Origin: Acidobacteriota bacterium | Lineage (GTDB): Bacteria > Acidobacteriota > Terriglobia > Acidiferrales > UBA7541 | Reading direction: 5' to 3' | Length of the DNA: 19,414 nt | Assembly: GCA_003224195.1 (NCBI GenBank) | Contig: QHYP01000205.1 | Coordinates: forward strand, 1 to 19,414 | Notes under the pieces: model-generated | Told to the model about the DNA's origin: nothing | Databases searched by the model: none | Seen by the model: only the letters and a program-made list of their open reading frames with translations | Made by a program: the position numbers and the translations under genes | Part shown: positions 1 to 8,265 of the stretch, piece after piece | Layout: each line of letters opens with the position of its first letter | Position numbering within the stretch: the first letter of the stretch is position 1

Positions 1-909
1 GACAAGAACGGCAAGCTGGGCGACGTTGTCCTCGGCTTTGACAGCCTGAAAGGCTATCTCGGATCTCATCCCTATTTCGGCTCGACGGTCGGCCGCTACG
101 CCAACCGCATTGCCAAAGGCAAATTCACACTGGACGGCAAGGAGTACGCGCTCGCCATCAACAACGGTCCCAACTCGCTCCATGGCGGGAAGATTGGTTT
201 CGATCGCCGCGTCTGGAAGGCCGAGCCGCTCCGCGAGCCGAGCGCGGCCGCTGTTCGCTTTACTTACTTGAGCCCGGACGGCGAAGAGAATTATCCGGGG
301 AACCTAAGCGTTTCCGTCACCTACACACTCACCGATGAAAACGCCTTGAAGCTCGACTACTCGGCCAAGACAGGCAAGGCTACGCCTGTCAATTTGACGA
401 ATCACAGCTACTTCAATCTCGCCGGCTCCGGCGGCGACATCCTCGGCAACGTTCTCTATCTCAACGCCGACCGGTTCACGCCCGTGGACTCCACGCTGAT
501 CCCCACTGGCGAGATTCGCCCTGTGAAGGGCACACCTCTCGACTTCACCAAGCCAACGCCCATCGGCGCGCACATCGCGGAGATTAAGGATATCGGCGGC
601 TACGACCACAATTTTGTGATCAATGGCGAGCCGGGCAAACTCCGCCTTGCCGCTCGCGTCTCGGAGCCAACCTCCGGCCGGCAAATGGAAGTGTGGACGA
701 CCGAGCCGGGCGTCCAGTTCTATTCATCCATAGGCTTGGACGGCACAATCGTGGGCAAGGGCGGAATCACGTACAAAAAGTACGGCGCGCTCTGCCTCGA
801 GACGCAGCATTATCCGGACTCGCCGAATCATCCCAATTTCCCGTCCACGATTGTGCGGCCGGGCGAATCCTTCCACTCCGAGACGATTTACAAATTTTCG
901 ACCAAGTGA
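1..909 (+). CDS. galM: Aldose 1-epimerase (mutarotase), 5'-truncated by window edge
   Basis: Interconverts alpha and beta anomers of galactose and related aldoses, feeding galactokinase. The reading frame is open from base 1 and ends with TGA at 907-909, giving 302 visible residues. Perhaps 40-60 N-terminal residues, and any signal peptide, lie outside the window. Family landmarks appear in order: GRYANRI (visible residues about 31-37), LHGG, the catalytic-histidine block TNHSYFNLAG (His about 135), YDHNFVI, and the catalytic-glutamate block LETQHYPDSPNHPNFP (Glu about 267). An internal ATG at 268 is not the start, because conserved blocks precede it. The gene converges on xylB with a 37-bp gap and no clear terminator. 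The galactose operon on the other strand supports a mutarotase role in the same pathway. Confidence 0.95.
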   Translation, partial: DKNGKLGDVVLGFDSLKGYLGSHPYFGSTVGRYANRIAKGKFTLDGKEYALAINNGPNSLHGGKIGFDRRVWKAEPLREPSAAAVRFTYLSPDGEENYPGNLSVSVTYTLTDENALKLDYSAKTGKATPVNLTNHSYFNLAGSGGDILGNVLYLNADRFTPVDSTLIPTGEIRPVKGTPLDFTKPTPIGAHIAEIKDIGGYDHNFVINGEPGKLRLAARVSEPTSGRQMEVWTTEPGVQFYSSIGLDGTIVGKGGITYKKYGALCLETQHYPDSPNHPNFPSTIVRPGESFHSETIYKFSTK

Positions 910-946
910 ATCCCCCGCTCCCGATTGGGCCGCTAGTCGATTCCTA

Positions 947-2488
947 TCAGTTCACGGAAGCTCGAGACGCCACCTCGAAGACGGCGCGCAGCGCCGGATA
1001 AATCCGCCGGTACGTTTGATAGTTTCGCTGCAGAACGGTGCAGTTCTCCGGAATCGGCCTGACTCGATGGGCCACGCGAATCACCGCATCGCAAGCTTCA
1101 TCCACGTTTTTCCAGGCTCCCGCGCCAACCCCCGCTAAAATTGCGGCCCCGTACGCTGCGCCTTCCTCTGCCTCGACAATCTCTACTTCATGCGCGTACA
1201 CATCGGCCTGAATCTGCCGCCACAGTGGTGATCTCGCCCCGCCGCCTCCCAGCCGCAGGCGGTCCACCGGAACTTTCATCTCCTCAAAGATCGTGAAGGT
1301 ATCCTTCAGACTAAACGCTACGCCTTCGAGAATGGCGCGAATCACGTGCGCCCGCGTGTGGGAAGCCGAAAGCCCTGCGAGTGCCGCGCGCGCGCTGGGA
1401 TCGAGATGCGGCGTGCGTTCCCCCATCAAATACGGCAGCCAGAAAACGCCGTCCGCGCCAACCGGAGCATGTGCTGCTTCTGCCGTCAAGCGTTCGTACG
1501 GATCATGTCCATCATTGGGTCCCGCTCCAAACCGGTCGCGGAACCACCGCAGCGAGAGCCCCGCGGCTTGCGTCACTCCCATCACGTGCCACCGCCCGGG
1601 TATTGCATGGCAAAACGTATGCAGGCGCCCTCGCGGATCCAGCGCTGGCCGATCGGTCGCTGCAAAAACTACGCCCGAGGTGCCGATCGTCGCGCTCACC
1701 ACGCCCGCTCGCGTGATTCCCATTCCCACCGCGCCCGCCGCTTGATCGCCCGCTCCCGCGACCACGGGCGTTCCCTCCTTCAACCCCGTCGCGTCTGCTC
1801 CTTCCTTGGAAATCCTTCCACAAACCGCGGGCGACTCGAACAATGTGGGGAGCAACTCTCTGTCAATCTCCGTACGCCGCAGAACTTCCGCGGACCACGC
1901 GCGCTTTGCCACGTCCAGCAAAAGTGTACCCGAGGCGTCGGCCATATCGATGGCTCGCTCGCCCGTCAGCCGGAAACGAACATAGTCCTTCGGCAGCATC
2001 ACGAACCGGACGCGTTCCCAGTTCGCTGGCTCCACTTCTCGTACCCACAGCAGTTTAGTGAGCGTGAAATTTGTCAGGGGCGGATTGCACGTCCATTGAA
2101 TGAGCCGATCGCTTCCGGGCGTAGCCGCCAGCTTCTGCGCCTGCGCGTCGGTGCGCTGGTCGCACCAAATGAGCGCCGGCCGAATCACTTCGCCTTTCGT
2201 GTCGAGCAGAACCGCGCCGTGCATCTGTCCGGAGAATCCGACGCAAGAAATTTCCTCGCGGTGCAGCTTGGCCGACCGCAGCGCCTTTTTCACTGCGGCG
2301 GCGCACGCTCGCCACCAGTCGCGCGGATCCTGTTCGGCCCAACCGGGCCGTGGTGAAGCAAAGGGCGCGTGTTCTTCCGTGCCGGAAGCGGCAACCCCGC
2401 CGCGCTCGTCCATCACCAGCGCGCGTGTGCCCCCTGTTCCAACATCAATGCCGAGAAGTCTGATGGGTCTAGCCTCCGAAAGTAGCAA
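947..2488 (-). CDS. xylB: Xylulokinase (FGGY carbohydrate kinase)
   Basis: ATP-dependent phosphorylation of D-xylulose to xylulose 5-phosphate, the entry to the pentose phosphate pathway. The 513-residue length is normal for XylB. The N-terminal FGGY phosphate loop GIDVGTGGT is at 13-21. The xylulokinase-type block FSGQMHG (85-91) precedes IRPALIWCDQRT. The catalytic aspartate is in GAGDQAAGAVG (Asp248), and the C-terminal part has LPYLMGERTPHLDP and RLGGGGARSPLW. The GQMHG block favours xylulokinase over glycerol or ribulose kinase. The start is a TTG at 2488-2486: the frame has a stop (the galT TGA) ten bases upstream, no ATG is available, and AGGTGA sits 9 nt before the TTG. A CTG at 2491 is the only upstream alternative. 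It is the last gene of galK-galT-xylB, 9 nt after galT. The start is less certain than the function. Confidence 0.93.
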   Translation of the reverse strand: MLLSEARPIRLLGIDVGTGGTRALVMDERGGVAASGTEEHAPFASPRPGWAEQDPRDWWRACAAAVKKALRSAKLHREEISCVGFSGQMHGAVLLDTKGEVIRPALIWCDQRTDAQAQKLAATPGSDRLIQWTCNPPLTNFTLTKLLWVREVEPANWERVRFVMLPKDYVRFRLTGERAIDMADASGTLLLDVAKRAWSAEVLRRTEIDRELLPTLFESPAVCGRISKEGADATGLKEGTPVVAGAGDQAAGAVGMGITRAGVVSATIGTSGVVFAATDRPALDPRGRLHTFCHAIPGRWHVMGVTQAAGLSLRWFRDRFGAGPNDGHDPYERLTAEAAHAPVGADGVFWLPYLMGERTPHLDPSARAALAGLSASHTRAHVIRAILEGVAFSLKDTFTIFEEMKVPVDRLRLGGGGARSPLWRQIQADVYAHEVEIVEAEEGAAYGAAILAGVGAGAWKNVDEACDAVIRVAHRVRPIPENCTVLQRNYQTYRRIYPALRAVFEVASRASVN

Positions 2489-2497
2489 CAGGCATCT

Positions 2498-2503
2498 TCA
2501 CCT
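2498..2503 (-). promoter_or_regulatory. Ribosome binding site of xylB overlapping galT stop
   Basis: On the minus strand AGGTGA spans 2503-2498, and its last three bases are the galT stop codon. The 9-nt spacing to the TTG at 2488 supports that start and implies coupling: ribosomes ending galT sit on the xylB initiation site. The same site is too close (2 nt) to the ATG at 2495, which is out of frame and would encode only eight codons. Confidence 0.5.
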
Positions 2504-3556
2504 TTTCCTCGCGCTTTCCGCGTAATGAACGTCGCTGACTTCTTTGAGCCGCGCTGCGGCAATTTCCGGCGTGAGGTCCCGCTGCGGCGTTCCCAGCATC
2601 TCAAATCCCACCATGAATTTCTGCACGGTCGCTGAACGCAAAAGCGGCGGATAGTAGTGCGCGTGGAAATGCCACTGCGGATGTCCTTCCCCGTCGGTCG
2701 GGCGCTGGTGGAAGCCCATCGTGTAGGGAAAGGCGGCCTCGAAGAGATTGTCATACCGGACCGTCAGCCGGCGAAGCAAATCTCCCAACTGATCGCGTTC
2801 GGTATTCGACAAATCGGTCAAGCATCCCAGGTGCCGTCGGCTGAGCACGAGCGTCTCGAACGGCCATACTGCCCAGAAGGGGACGACGGCGGCGAATCCC
2901 TGGTTTTGACAAATCACACGCGCTTTCCTGTCCAACTCCATCTCCAGATAGCGGCACAACAGGCAGGTCCCATTTCGCTCGCGGAAGTTGAGCATGGACT
3001 CCAGCTCGCGGGCCGGCTCATTCGGCAATTCCGCGGTGGCCCAGATCTGGCAATGCGGGTGCGGATTGCTCGCGCCCATCATCGCGCCGCGATTCTCGAA
3101 GATTTGTACGTGGTGAATCCACGGCAGGGAGCCGAGTTCGCCATACTGCTCGGTCCAAACGTCAACGACTTGGCGGATTTCCTGGGGAGTCATCCGCGGA
3201 ATCGTCAGATCATGCCGGGGCGAAAAGCATACTACGCGGCAGATCCCGCGCTCCGTGCGCGCCACGAACAAACCATTTTCTTCGATCGCCTCCGGCGGTG
3301 CCTCGGGCAGAAGGGCAGGGAAATCGTTGTCGAAGACAAACGTGTTCGTGTAGGGCGGATTCTTCGCTCCCTGCGCCCGCGAATTCCGCGGGCAGAGATA
3401 GCAGTTCGGATCGTAGGTCGGCATCTGTTCGGACGGTTTCTTCTCGACCTGGCCGAGCCACGGGCGCTTTGCGCGATGCGGGGAGACGAGCACCCATTCG
3501 CGGCGCAACGGATTGAACCGCCGGTGTGGGCTGTTTTGCGATTCGTGCCCGTTCAT
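2498..3556 (-). CDS. galT: Galactose-1-phosphate uridylyltransferase
   Basis: Leloir pathway enzyme. It transfers UMP from UDP-glucose to galactose 1-phosphate through a uridylylated histidine. The 352 residues match the family. Zinc ligands are at the classic places: Cys52-x-x-Cys55 and His115 (SPRHD). The active-site block SNPHPHCQIWA has His166 and His168 with Cys169 where E. coli has Gly. The C-terminal half has FETLVLSRRH, YTMGFHQRP and HFHAHYYPP. The frame is open further upstream (to 3601), but ATG 3556 is chosen because it overlaps the galK stop as ATGA and places the zinc cysteines at the usual numbers. Translation is probably coupled to galK. Confidence 0.95.
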   Translation of the reverse strand: MNGHESQNSPHRRFNPLRREWVLVSPHRAKRPWLGQVEKKPSEQMPTYDPNCYLCPRNSRAQGAKNPPYTNTFVFDNDFPALLPEAPPEAIEENGLFVARTERGICRVVCFSPRHDLTIPRMTPQEIRQVVDVWTEQYGELGSLPWIHHVQIFENRGAMMGASNPHPHCQIWATAELPNEPARELESMLNFRERNGTCLLCRYLEMELDRKARVICQNQGFAAVVPFWAVWPFETLVLSRRHLGCLTDLSNTERDQLGDLLRRLTVRYDNLFEAAFPYTMGFHQRPTDGEGHPQWHFHAHYYPPLLRSATVQKFMVGFEMLGTPQRDLTPEIAAARLKEVSDVHYAESARKR

Positions 3557-4722
3557 GCCGATTCGTCCGCCACCCTCCCGGCTCCGTCCGCCGGCGTGCA
3601 CACATAGATTTCTGCTCGAATTCCCAACTGCCGCTCGTAAGTCGCCGCCACGTTTTTCCGGAACGTTTCCGCGTGCCGCGCGTCCACGAGATTGATCGTG
3701 CAGCCGCCGAAGCCGCCGCCCATCATTCGCGCGCCAAAAACGCCTTGCTCCTTTCCCGCCAGATCAACCATCAGGTCCAGCTCTGCGCAGCTCACTTCAT
3801 ATCGATCGCGCAGGCTTGCGTGTGATTCACCCATGAGCTTCCCGAACTGAACAATGTCTTTCGCGCGCAGCGCATCCGCGGCTTGCATGACGCGCGCATT
3901 TTCCGTCACCACGTGGAGCACGCGCCGGTGGATTTTCTCCGTCATGCGGCCCCGGTGGCGCTCGAGCTGTTCCAAGCTCACATCGCGCAGAGAGCGAACC
4001 CCCGGAATCACCGTCGCGAGACACTTTACCGCCTCCTCGCATTCCGCGCGCCTCTGATTGTATTCGCCTGAAGCCAGTTCGTGCTTGACTCGCGTGTTGC
4101 AGGCAATGAGCTGAACTGAGTCGGGGATCGGCAGCAGCTCGTACTGCAGAGAATGGCAGTCCAGCTTCAGCGCATGGCCGGCGCGGCCGTGGCACGCCAC
4201 GAACTGGTCCATGATGCCGCAGCGAGTGCCAACGAATTCGTTTTCGGCCTGCTGGCACAGGCGCGCAAGTTGCACGCGGTCGATGGAGTGACCCGCAATT
4301 TCGAGCAATGCAAGCGCGGTTGCTACTTCAATCGCCGCCGAGGAACTTAGCCCCGCGCCCTGTGGGACTTCGCCGTGAATCAGCAGGTTCGCGCCGCGCA
4401 ACCCGAGCCCTGCGTGTTCCAGGGTGGCCGCAACACCCAAAGGGTAGTCGCGCCATGTGCCTCTTCGCTGCAGCGCGACGCTCTGGGCAAGGTCCGCCTC
4501 GATCGTTTCCGAGAAATCCTCGGAGTGAATGACCAACTTACGATCTGCCCGCGGTCCGCCGGCGACCCAGCAATGCTTTTCAATTGCCGCAGGCATCACG
4601 AAGCCGCCATTGTAGTCGGTATGTTCACCAATCAGGTTGATTCGTCCAGGTGCGCGGTAGAGAGTTCCTTCAGTTCCGAATCGCTCTCGAAAGCGCCGAC
4701 GAAGCGGCAGGCGTGCGTCCAT
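3553..4722 (-). CDS. galK: Galactokinase
   Basis: GHMP-family kinase that phosphorylates alpha-D-galactose at C1. It has 389 residues, the usual size. The galactokinase signature APGRINLIGEHTDYNGG is at 24-40 (Arg27, Glu33, Asp36). The GHMP ATP loop GEVPQGAGLSSSAA is at 117-130, the catalytic aspartate is in CGIMDQF (Asp172), and the third motif MGGGFGGCT is at 334-342. The frame runs open upstream to 5607, but that part is antisense to the aldo/keto reductase and carries no kinase sequence, so ATG 4722 is used. No good Shine-Dalgarno precedes it. First gene of galK-galT-xylB, divergent from the aldo/keto reductase. The 171-bp spacer should hold its promoter, but I found no convincing -35/-10 pair. 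Confidence 0.95.
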   Translation of the reverse strand: MDARLPLRRRFRERFGTEGTLYRAPGRINLIGEHTDYNGGFVMPAAIEKHCWVAGGPRADRKLVIHSEDFSETIEADLAQSVALQRRGTWRDYPLGVAATLEHAGLGLRGANLLIHGEVPQGAGLSSSAAIEVATALALLEIAGHSIDRVQLARLCQQAENEFVGTRCGIMDQFVACHGRAGHALKLDCHSLQYELLPIPDSVQLIACNTRVKHELASGEYNQRRAECEEAVKCLATVIPGVRSLRDVSLEQLERHRGRMTEKIHRRVLHVVTENARVMQAADALRAKDIVQFGKLMGESHASLRDRYEVSCAELDLMVDLAGKEQGVFGARMMGGGFGGCTINLVDARHAETFRKNVAATYERQLGIRAEIYVCTPADGAGRVADESA

Positions 4723-4790
4723 AGGCAGTGAAAAATCGGTCCGGGCGAGGCTACCTGAACAACGAATTGTCCTGCAAGTGCGAACTGCCC

Positions 4791-4806
4791 CCGGCAAACA
4801 TGCCGG
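4791..4806. promoter_or_regulatory. 16-bp inverted repeat in galK / aldo-keto reductase spacer
   Basis: CCGGCA-AACA-TGCCGG is a perfect 6-bp inverted repeat with a 4-bp centre. It lies between the divergent starts of galK (4722) and the aldo/keto reductase (4894). The size and place fit a dimeric repressor operator serving one or both genes. No regulator gene is adjacent, so the function is inferred only. A GC-rich chance palindrome is possible. Confidence 0.35.
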
Positions 4807-4893
4807 CGGTTTCTCTGGAGCGGTAACGACAAAGGTGCAATGTTCGCCCTGCTCGCGTATCCTTCCTCGGAAAATTGCATGCGAGGAATGCGA

Positions 4894-5865
4894 ATGAAAT
4901 ATCGCAAACTCGGCCGCACGGGTTTTGAAGTCAGCGAAGTCGGGCACGGGCTCTGGGGCATGAGCATGTGGAGCGGCTCGGAAGATCGAGAATCGGTCGA
5001 GTCCATGCAACTTGCGGTGAATCTGGGCTGCAATTTTTTCGATACAGCATGGGCGTACGGCAACGGGCACAGCGACGGTTTGCTGGGTGAAATCTTGTCC
5101 CGCAACGCCGGCAAACAGCTCTACGCCGCGTCGAAAATTCCTCCGGCAAACGGGAGATGGCCGGCCACGCCGCAATACGAGTATCACGACGTTTTCTCGC
5201 CCGAGCATGTCTTCCGGCATACCGACCTCATCCGGCGGAAACTGCGCGTGGATTCCATTGACCTGCTCCAGTTCCACGTCTGGGACGATAGCTGGACGCC
5301 CGAGCCGGACTTTCGCCGCACAATCGAGACGCTGAAGCGCGAGGCGCGCATCCGCTTCTTCGGCCTGAGCTTGAATCGCTGGGAGCCGGCGAACGGCATC
5401 GCCGCAATCAAGACGGGACTTGTGGACGTGGTCCAGGTCATCTACAACATCTTCGACCAGGCGCCGGAGGACGAGTTGTTTCCCGTGTGCCACGAACTCA
5501 ATGTCGGCGTGATTGCGCGCGTGCCGCTGGACGAAGGCAGCCTCAGCGGCGCGTTGACGCCGCAGACGAAATTTCCGCCCAACGACTGGCGCGCCCGATA
5601 TTTCCATCCGGAAAATCTGGCGAATACGTTGGCGCGCGTCGAAAAGTTGAAAGCCATTCTGCCGGCCGGGATGACGCTACCGGAAATGGCTCTGCGGTTC
5701 ATCCTGTCGCATCCCGTGGTGAGCACCACGATTGTCGGGATGCGCAAGCCGCACCACGTTAAGGCCAACCTCGCCGCGAGCGACGCTGGGCCGCTCGATG
5801 CCTCGCTGCTGAAGGAGTTGAAGAAGCATCCCTGGGACCGCACACCGCAGGCATGGTCGGCGTAA
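4894..5865 (+). CDS. Aldo/keto reductase
   Basis: NAD(P)H-dependent oxidoreductase of the aldo/keto reductase superfamily, cytosolic, 323 residues, TIM barrel expected. The full catalytic tetrad can be placed: Asp50 (NFFDTAWAYG), Tyr55, Lys81 (YAASKIPP) and His128 (LLQFHVWDD). The barrel C-terminus has VGVIARVPLDEGSLSG and the cofactor-phosphate region STTIVGMRKPHHV. The ATG at 4894 is preferred because GAGGA lies 6 nt before it. ATGs at 4840, 4879 and 4888 lack suitable spacing and would add residues before the usual MKYRKLGRTG start. Divergent from the gal operon, so a role in sugar or aldehyde reduction is plausible, but the substrate cannot be read from sequence. Confidence 0.92.
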   Translation: MKYRKLGRTGFEVSEVGHGLWGMSMWSGSEDRESVESMQLAVNLGCNFFDTAWAYGNGHSDGLLGEILSRNAGKQLYAASKIPPANGRWPATPQYEYHDVFSPEHVFRHTDLIRRKLRVDSIDLLQFHVWDDSWTPEPDFRRTIETLKREARIRFFGLSLNRWEPANGIAAIKTGLVDVVQVIYNIFDQAPEDELFPVCHELNVGVIARVPLDEGSLSGALTPQTKFPPNDWRARYFHPENLANTLARVEKLKAILPAGMTLPEMALRFILSHPVVSTTIVGMRKPHHVKANLAASDAGPLDASLLKELKKHPWDRTPQAWSA

Positions 5866-5969
5866 CTGGAGGGTTTCCCGGCCAGGCGTTATAGACGTCA
5901 AAAAACACTGAGCGGGTCCTCTTTCCTTTTACCCTGTGCCTATCTGACCGCATTGCCGCGGATAGGAGC

Positions 5970-5998
5970 TTGCCACAACGCGGAGTTTTTCCGACAAT
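5970..5998 (+). promoter_or_regulatory. Candidate sigma-70 promoter of glgP
   Basis: TTGCCA (5970-5975), a 17-bp spacer, and GACAAT (5993-5998). The -35 matches 5/6 of consensus and the -10 matches 4/6. The predicted transcript would have a leader of about 60 nt. It lies in the 199-bp gap after the aldo/keto reductase gene, where I saw nothing else convincing. Confidence 0.4.
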
Positions 5999-6064
5999 GA
6001 AGAATTTGCAATGGTCTGCAAGCCGCGCCGGGCAGACGCCGCGCCGCACGGAGACTCACGCTGA

Positions 6065-7843
6065 ATGCAAGACGGGATAAAGCCCTCGAAACGCTCAATC
6101 GCCTATTTTTCGATGGAGATTGCGCTGGAAAGTGCCCTGCCTAGCTATAGCGGCGGGCTCGGCGTTCTGGCGGGAGATACGATTCGGGCCGCCGCAGACA
6201 TGGGCCTGCCGATGGTGGGGCTTTCCCTGCTTTACCGGAAGGGCTATTTTCGGCAAGAACTGGGCGAAGACGGCACGCAGGTGGAGCACGCGGTCGCCTG
6301 GCGGGTTGAGGACTTCTTGAAGGAGGAAGAGTCACGCGCGAGTCTCAGCATCGAAGGTCGACGCGTGTGGCTACGCTGTTGGCGGTATGACGTGAAGGGA
6401 GTCCGCGGCGATGGCGTGCCGGTCTATTTTCTGGACGCCGACCTGCCTGAGAACAGCGATTTCGACCGCGGCCTGACCGGGAGCCTCTATGGCGGGGACA
6501 CGTTTTACCGGCTGTGCCAGGAAGTGATCCTCGGCGTCGGCGGCGTGCGCATGCTTCGCGCGCTGGGCTACACGCGCATCCGCCGCTACCACATGAACGA
6601 AGGGCATGCCGGATTGCTGGCGCTGCAGCTTCTGGACGAGGAGGCGGAGAAGGCGGGTCGTGCTTCGGTGCGCAAGCGCGATGTGGAGAACGTCCGGCGG
6701 AAGTGCGTGTTCACGACGCACACGCCGGTGCCGGCCGGGCACGACCAGTTTCCGATGTCGCTGGTCACGCGCGTCTTTCCGAATCGCGAGGATTTCTTCG
6801 ATCTCAAGGACGTCTTCTGTGCCGACCTGATGAAGCAAATCCTGCGGGAGCACCGCGAGTTTCTGGACTTGAAGGAAGCGGTGCAGGCGGGGACCTCGCT
6901 CAACATGACCTATCTGGCGCTGAATCTGAGCGGCTTCGTCAATGGCGTGGCGAAGCAGCACGGGGAAGTCTCGCGGATGATGTTCAATGGCTACGACATC
7001 GCCGCGATCACGAATGGCGTCCATGCGGCGACATGGACCTCGCCGACTTTCCAGAAGCTGTATGACACGCATATACCCGGCTGGCGCGAGGACAATTTCT
7101 GTTTGCGAGCGGCGCTCGGTCTGCCGGCGCAAGAAGTCTGGAGCGCGCACCAGGCGGCCAAAAAGACGCTGCTGGACGTGGTGAGCCAGCGCACCGGAAC
7201 GCAGATGGACCCGGAAATGTTCACCATCGGGTTCGCCCGTCGCGCCACCGGCTACAAGCGCGCCGACTTGCTGCTATCCGACATTGAGCGGCTCAAGCGG
7301 ATTGCCGCTGCCGTCGGCAAGGTCCAAATCATTTACGCGGGCAAGGCGCACCCGAATGATCCCGGCGGGAAGGAGATCATCCGGCGTCTTTTTGCCGCGA
7401 AGAGGGCGCTCGGCAACGATGTGGCGATGGTCTATCTCGACGATTACAGCTTCGACCTCGGAGCGAAAATCACCGCGGGCGTGGACGTTTGGCTGAACAC
7501 GCCGCAGCCGCCACTGGAAGCGTCCGGCACGAGCGGGATGAAGGCGGCGCTCAATGGAGTGCCCAGCTTCAGCATTCTGGATGGCTGGTGGATCGAGGGC
7601 CACATCGAAGGTGTGACCGGCTGGTCCATCGGCAACTCCTGGCGCGAGGGCCAGGGCGCCCCCGAGCACGCCGCGGAAGTCGAATCGCTGTATCAGAAAC
7701 TCGAGTCGGTCATTCTCCCGCTGTTCTACGGGCAGCGAGATGGATACCTCGAGGTGATGAAGCACGCGATCGCGCTCAACGGCTCGTTTTTCAACACCCA
7801 GCGCATGCTCCAGCAATACGTCACAGACGCGTATTTCCGCTGA
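6065..7843 (+). CDS. glgP: Alpha-glucan (glycogen/maltodextrin) phosphorylase, short GT35 type
   Basis: PLP-dependent phosphorolysis of alpha-1,4-glucans to glucose 1-phosphate, for glycogen mobilisation in the cytosol. The 592 residues match the compact alpha-glucan phosphorylase subfamily rather than the roughly 800-residue E. coli GlgP. Landmarks: the N-terminal glycine-rich loop SGGLGVLAGD (29-38), GDTFYRLCQEVILGVGG, YHMNEGHAG, TTHTPVPAGHD, ITNGVHAATW, RRATGYKR, IYAGKAHPND, NTPQPPLEASGTSGMKAALNG with the PLP-binding lysine at 493, and GWWIEGH. ATG 6065 directly follows an in-frame TGA, so no earlier start exists. CGGAG lies 11 nt upstream. Monocistronic or followed by the STAS gene after 69 bp. 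No other glycogen gene is in the window. Confidence 0.95.
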   Translation: MQDGIKPSKRSIAYFSMEIALESALPSYSGGLGVLAGDTIRAAADMGLPMVGLSLLYRKGYFRQELGEDGTQVEHAVAWRVEDFLKEEESRASLSIEGRRVWLRCWRYDVKGVRGDGVPVYFLDADLPENSDFDRGLTGSLYGGDTFYRLCQEVILGVGGVRMLRALGYTRIRRYHMNEGHAGLLALQLLDEEAEKAGRASVRKRDVENVRRKCVFTTHTPVPAGHDQFPMSLVTRVFPNREDFFDLKDVFCADLMKQILREHREFLDLKEAVQAGTSLNMTYLALNLSGFVNGVAKQHGEVSRMMFNGYDIAAITNGVHAATWTSPTFQKLYDTHIPGWREDNFCLRAALGLPAQEVWSAHQAAKKTLLDVVSQRTGTQMDPEMFTIGFARRATGYKRADLLLSDIERLKRIAAAVGKVQIIYAGKAHPNDPGGKEIIRRLFAAKRALGNDVAMVYLDDYSFDLGAKITAGVDVWLNTPQPPLEASGTSGMKAALNGVPSFSILDGWWIEGHIEGVTGWSIGNSWREGQGAPEHAAEVESLYQKLESVILPLFYGQRDGYLEVMKHAIALNGSFFNTQRMLQQYVTDAYFR

Positions 7844-7856
7844 GTTGCGCCAGATA

Positions 7857-7885
7857 TTGGCAAGCGGCCCGGACGGGGTTAGAGT
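7857..7885 (+). promoter_or_regulatory. Candidate sigma-70 promoter of the STAS gene
   Basis: TTGGCA (7857-7862, 5/6 match), a 17-bp spacer, and TAGAGT (7880-7885, 4/6 match), in the 69-bp gap after glgP. The predicted start is about 20 nt before the STAS ATG. This suggests the antagonist is transcribed separately from the phosphorylase. Confidence 0.4.
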
Positions 7886-7912
7886 TCTCCCCCTGGGGAA
7901 TACCTACGACGG

Positions 7913-8254
7913 ATGTCTTTTCACGCCACAGCGCGGCAGTCGGGCCAGGTGACGATCGTGGACCTGACCGGCGAGCTATCTTTCCAGGCGGCCGGCGCGC
8001 TTCGCCGTTTGCTCCTCGATTTGCTTTCACAGGGGCGCAAGAATTTCCTTCTGAATCTGCGCGAATTGAAATATCTCGACAGCAGCGGGATCGGCGAGCT
8101 CGCGCGTGCGTATGTTTCCGTCCGCAATCGGGAGGGCGAACTAAAAGTAATCAACCTCTCGCCGCATGTTTCCGAAATCCTCCGGCGCGTCCGGTTGCAT
8201 ACCATTCTTGAGGACTTCGACGACGAGGAAAGCGCTCTGCGCAGCTTTTCCTGA
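7913..8254 (+). CDS. STAS-domain anti-sigma factor antagonist
   Basis: A single STAS domain of 113 residues, the normal size of SpoIIAA/RsbV-type proteins. These bind and sequester an anti-sigma kinase when unphosphorylated. The phosphorylatable loop YLDSSGIGEL has DSSG at 56-59, and the N-terminal strand VTIVDLTGELSF is typical. Cytosolic, with no membrane segment. No anti-sigma kinase or PP2C phosphatase gene is adjacent, so this is an orphan partner. The ATG has only a weak, distant GGGGAA upstream. It converges on mbfA. The family call is firm; the sigma factor or other target is unknown. Confidence 0.87.
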   Translation: MSFHATARQSGQVTIVDLTGELSFQAAGALRRLLLDLLSQGRKNFLLNLRELKYLDSSGIGELARAYVSVRNREGELKVINLSPHVSEILRRVRLHTILEDFDDEESALRSFS

Positions 8255-8265
8255 TTGAGTAGAGG

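Noticed and set aside
1346..2356. 336-residue open frame on the plus strand
   Set aside because: Lies wholly antisense to xylB, whose conserved FGGY motifs span the region. The product is Arg-rich with no recognisable domain, typical of GC-rich shadow frames.
2469..2495. Eight-codon frame (MPVATFGG) starting at ATG 2495 between galT and xylB
   Set aside because: Could be a leader peptide, but its ATG is only 2 nt from AGGTGA and it overlaps the better-supported TTG start of xylB.
2657..3607. 316-residue plus-strand open frame
   Set aside because: Antisense shadow of galT, which carries complete zinc and active-site motifs.
4723..5607. 5' extension of the galK reading frame to 684 residues
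   Set aside because: The extra part is antisense to the aldo/keto reductase and contains no kinase motif. ATG 4722 gives the normal galactokinase length.
5866..5885. Imperfect hairpin (CTGG-A-GGG / CCC-GG-CCAG) right after the aldo/keto reductase stop
   Set aside because: Internal mismatches, a 3-nt loop and no U tract.
5956..5990. CCGCG...CGCGG stem followed by TTTTT as a terminator after the aldo/keto reductase gene
   Set aside because: Only a 5-bp stem with an 18-nt loop, and it overlaps the candidate glgP promoter.
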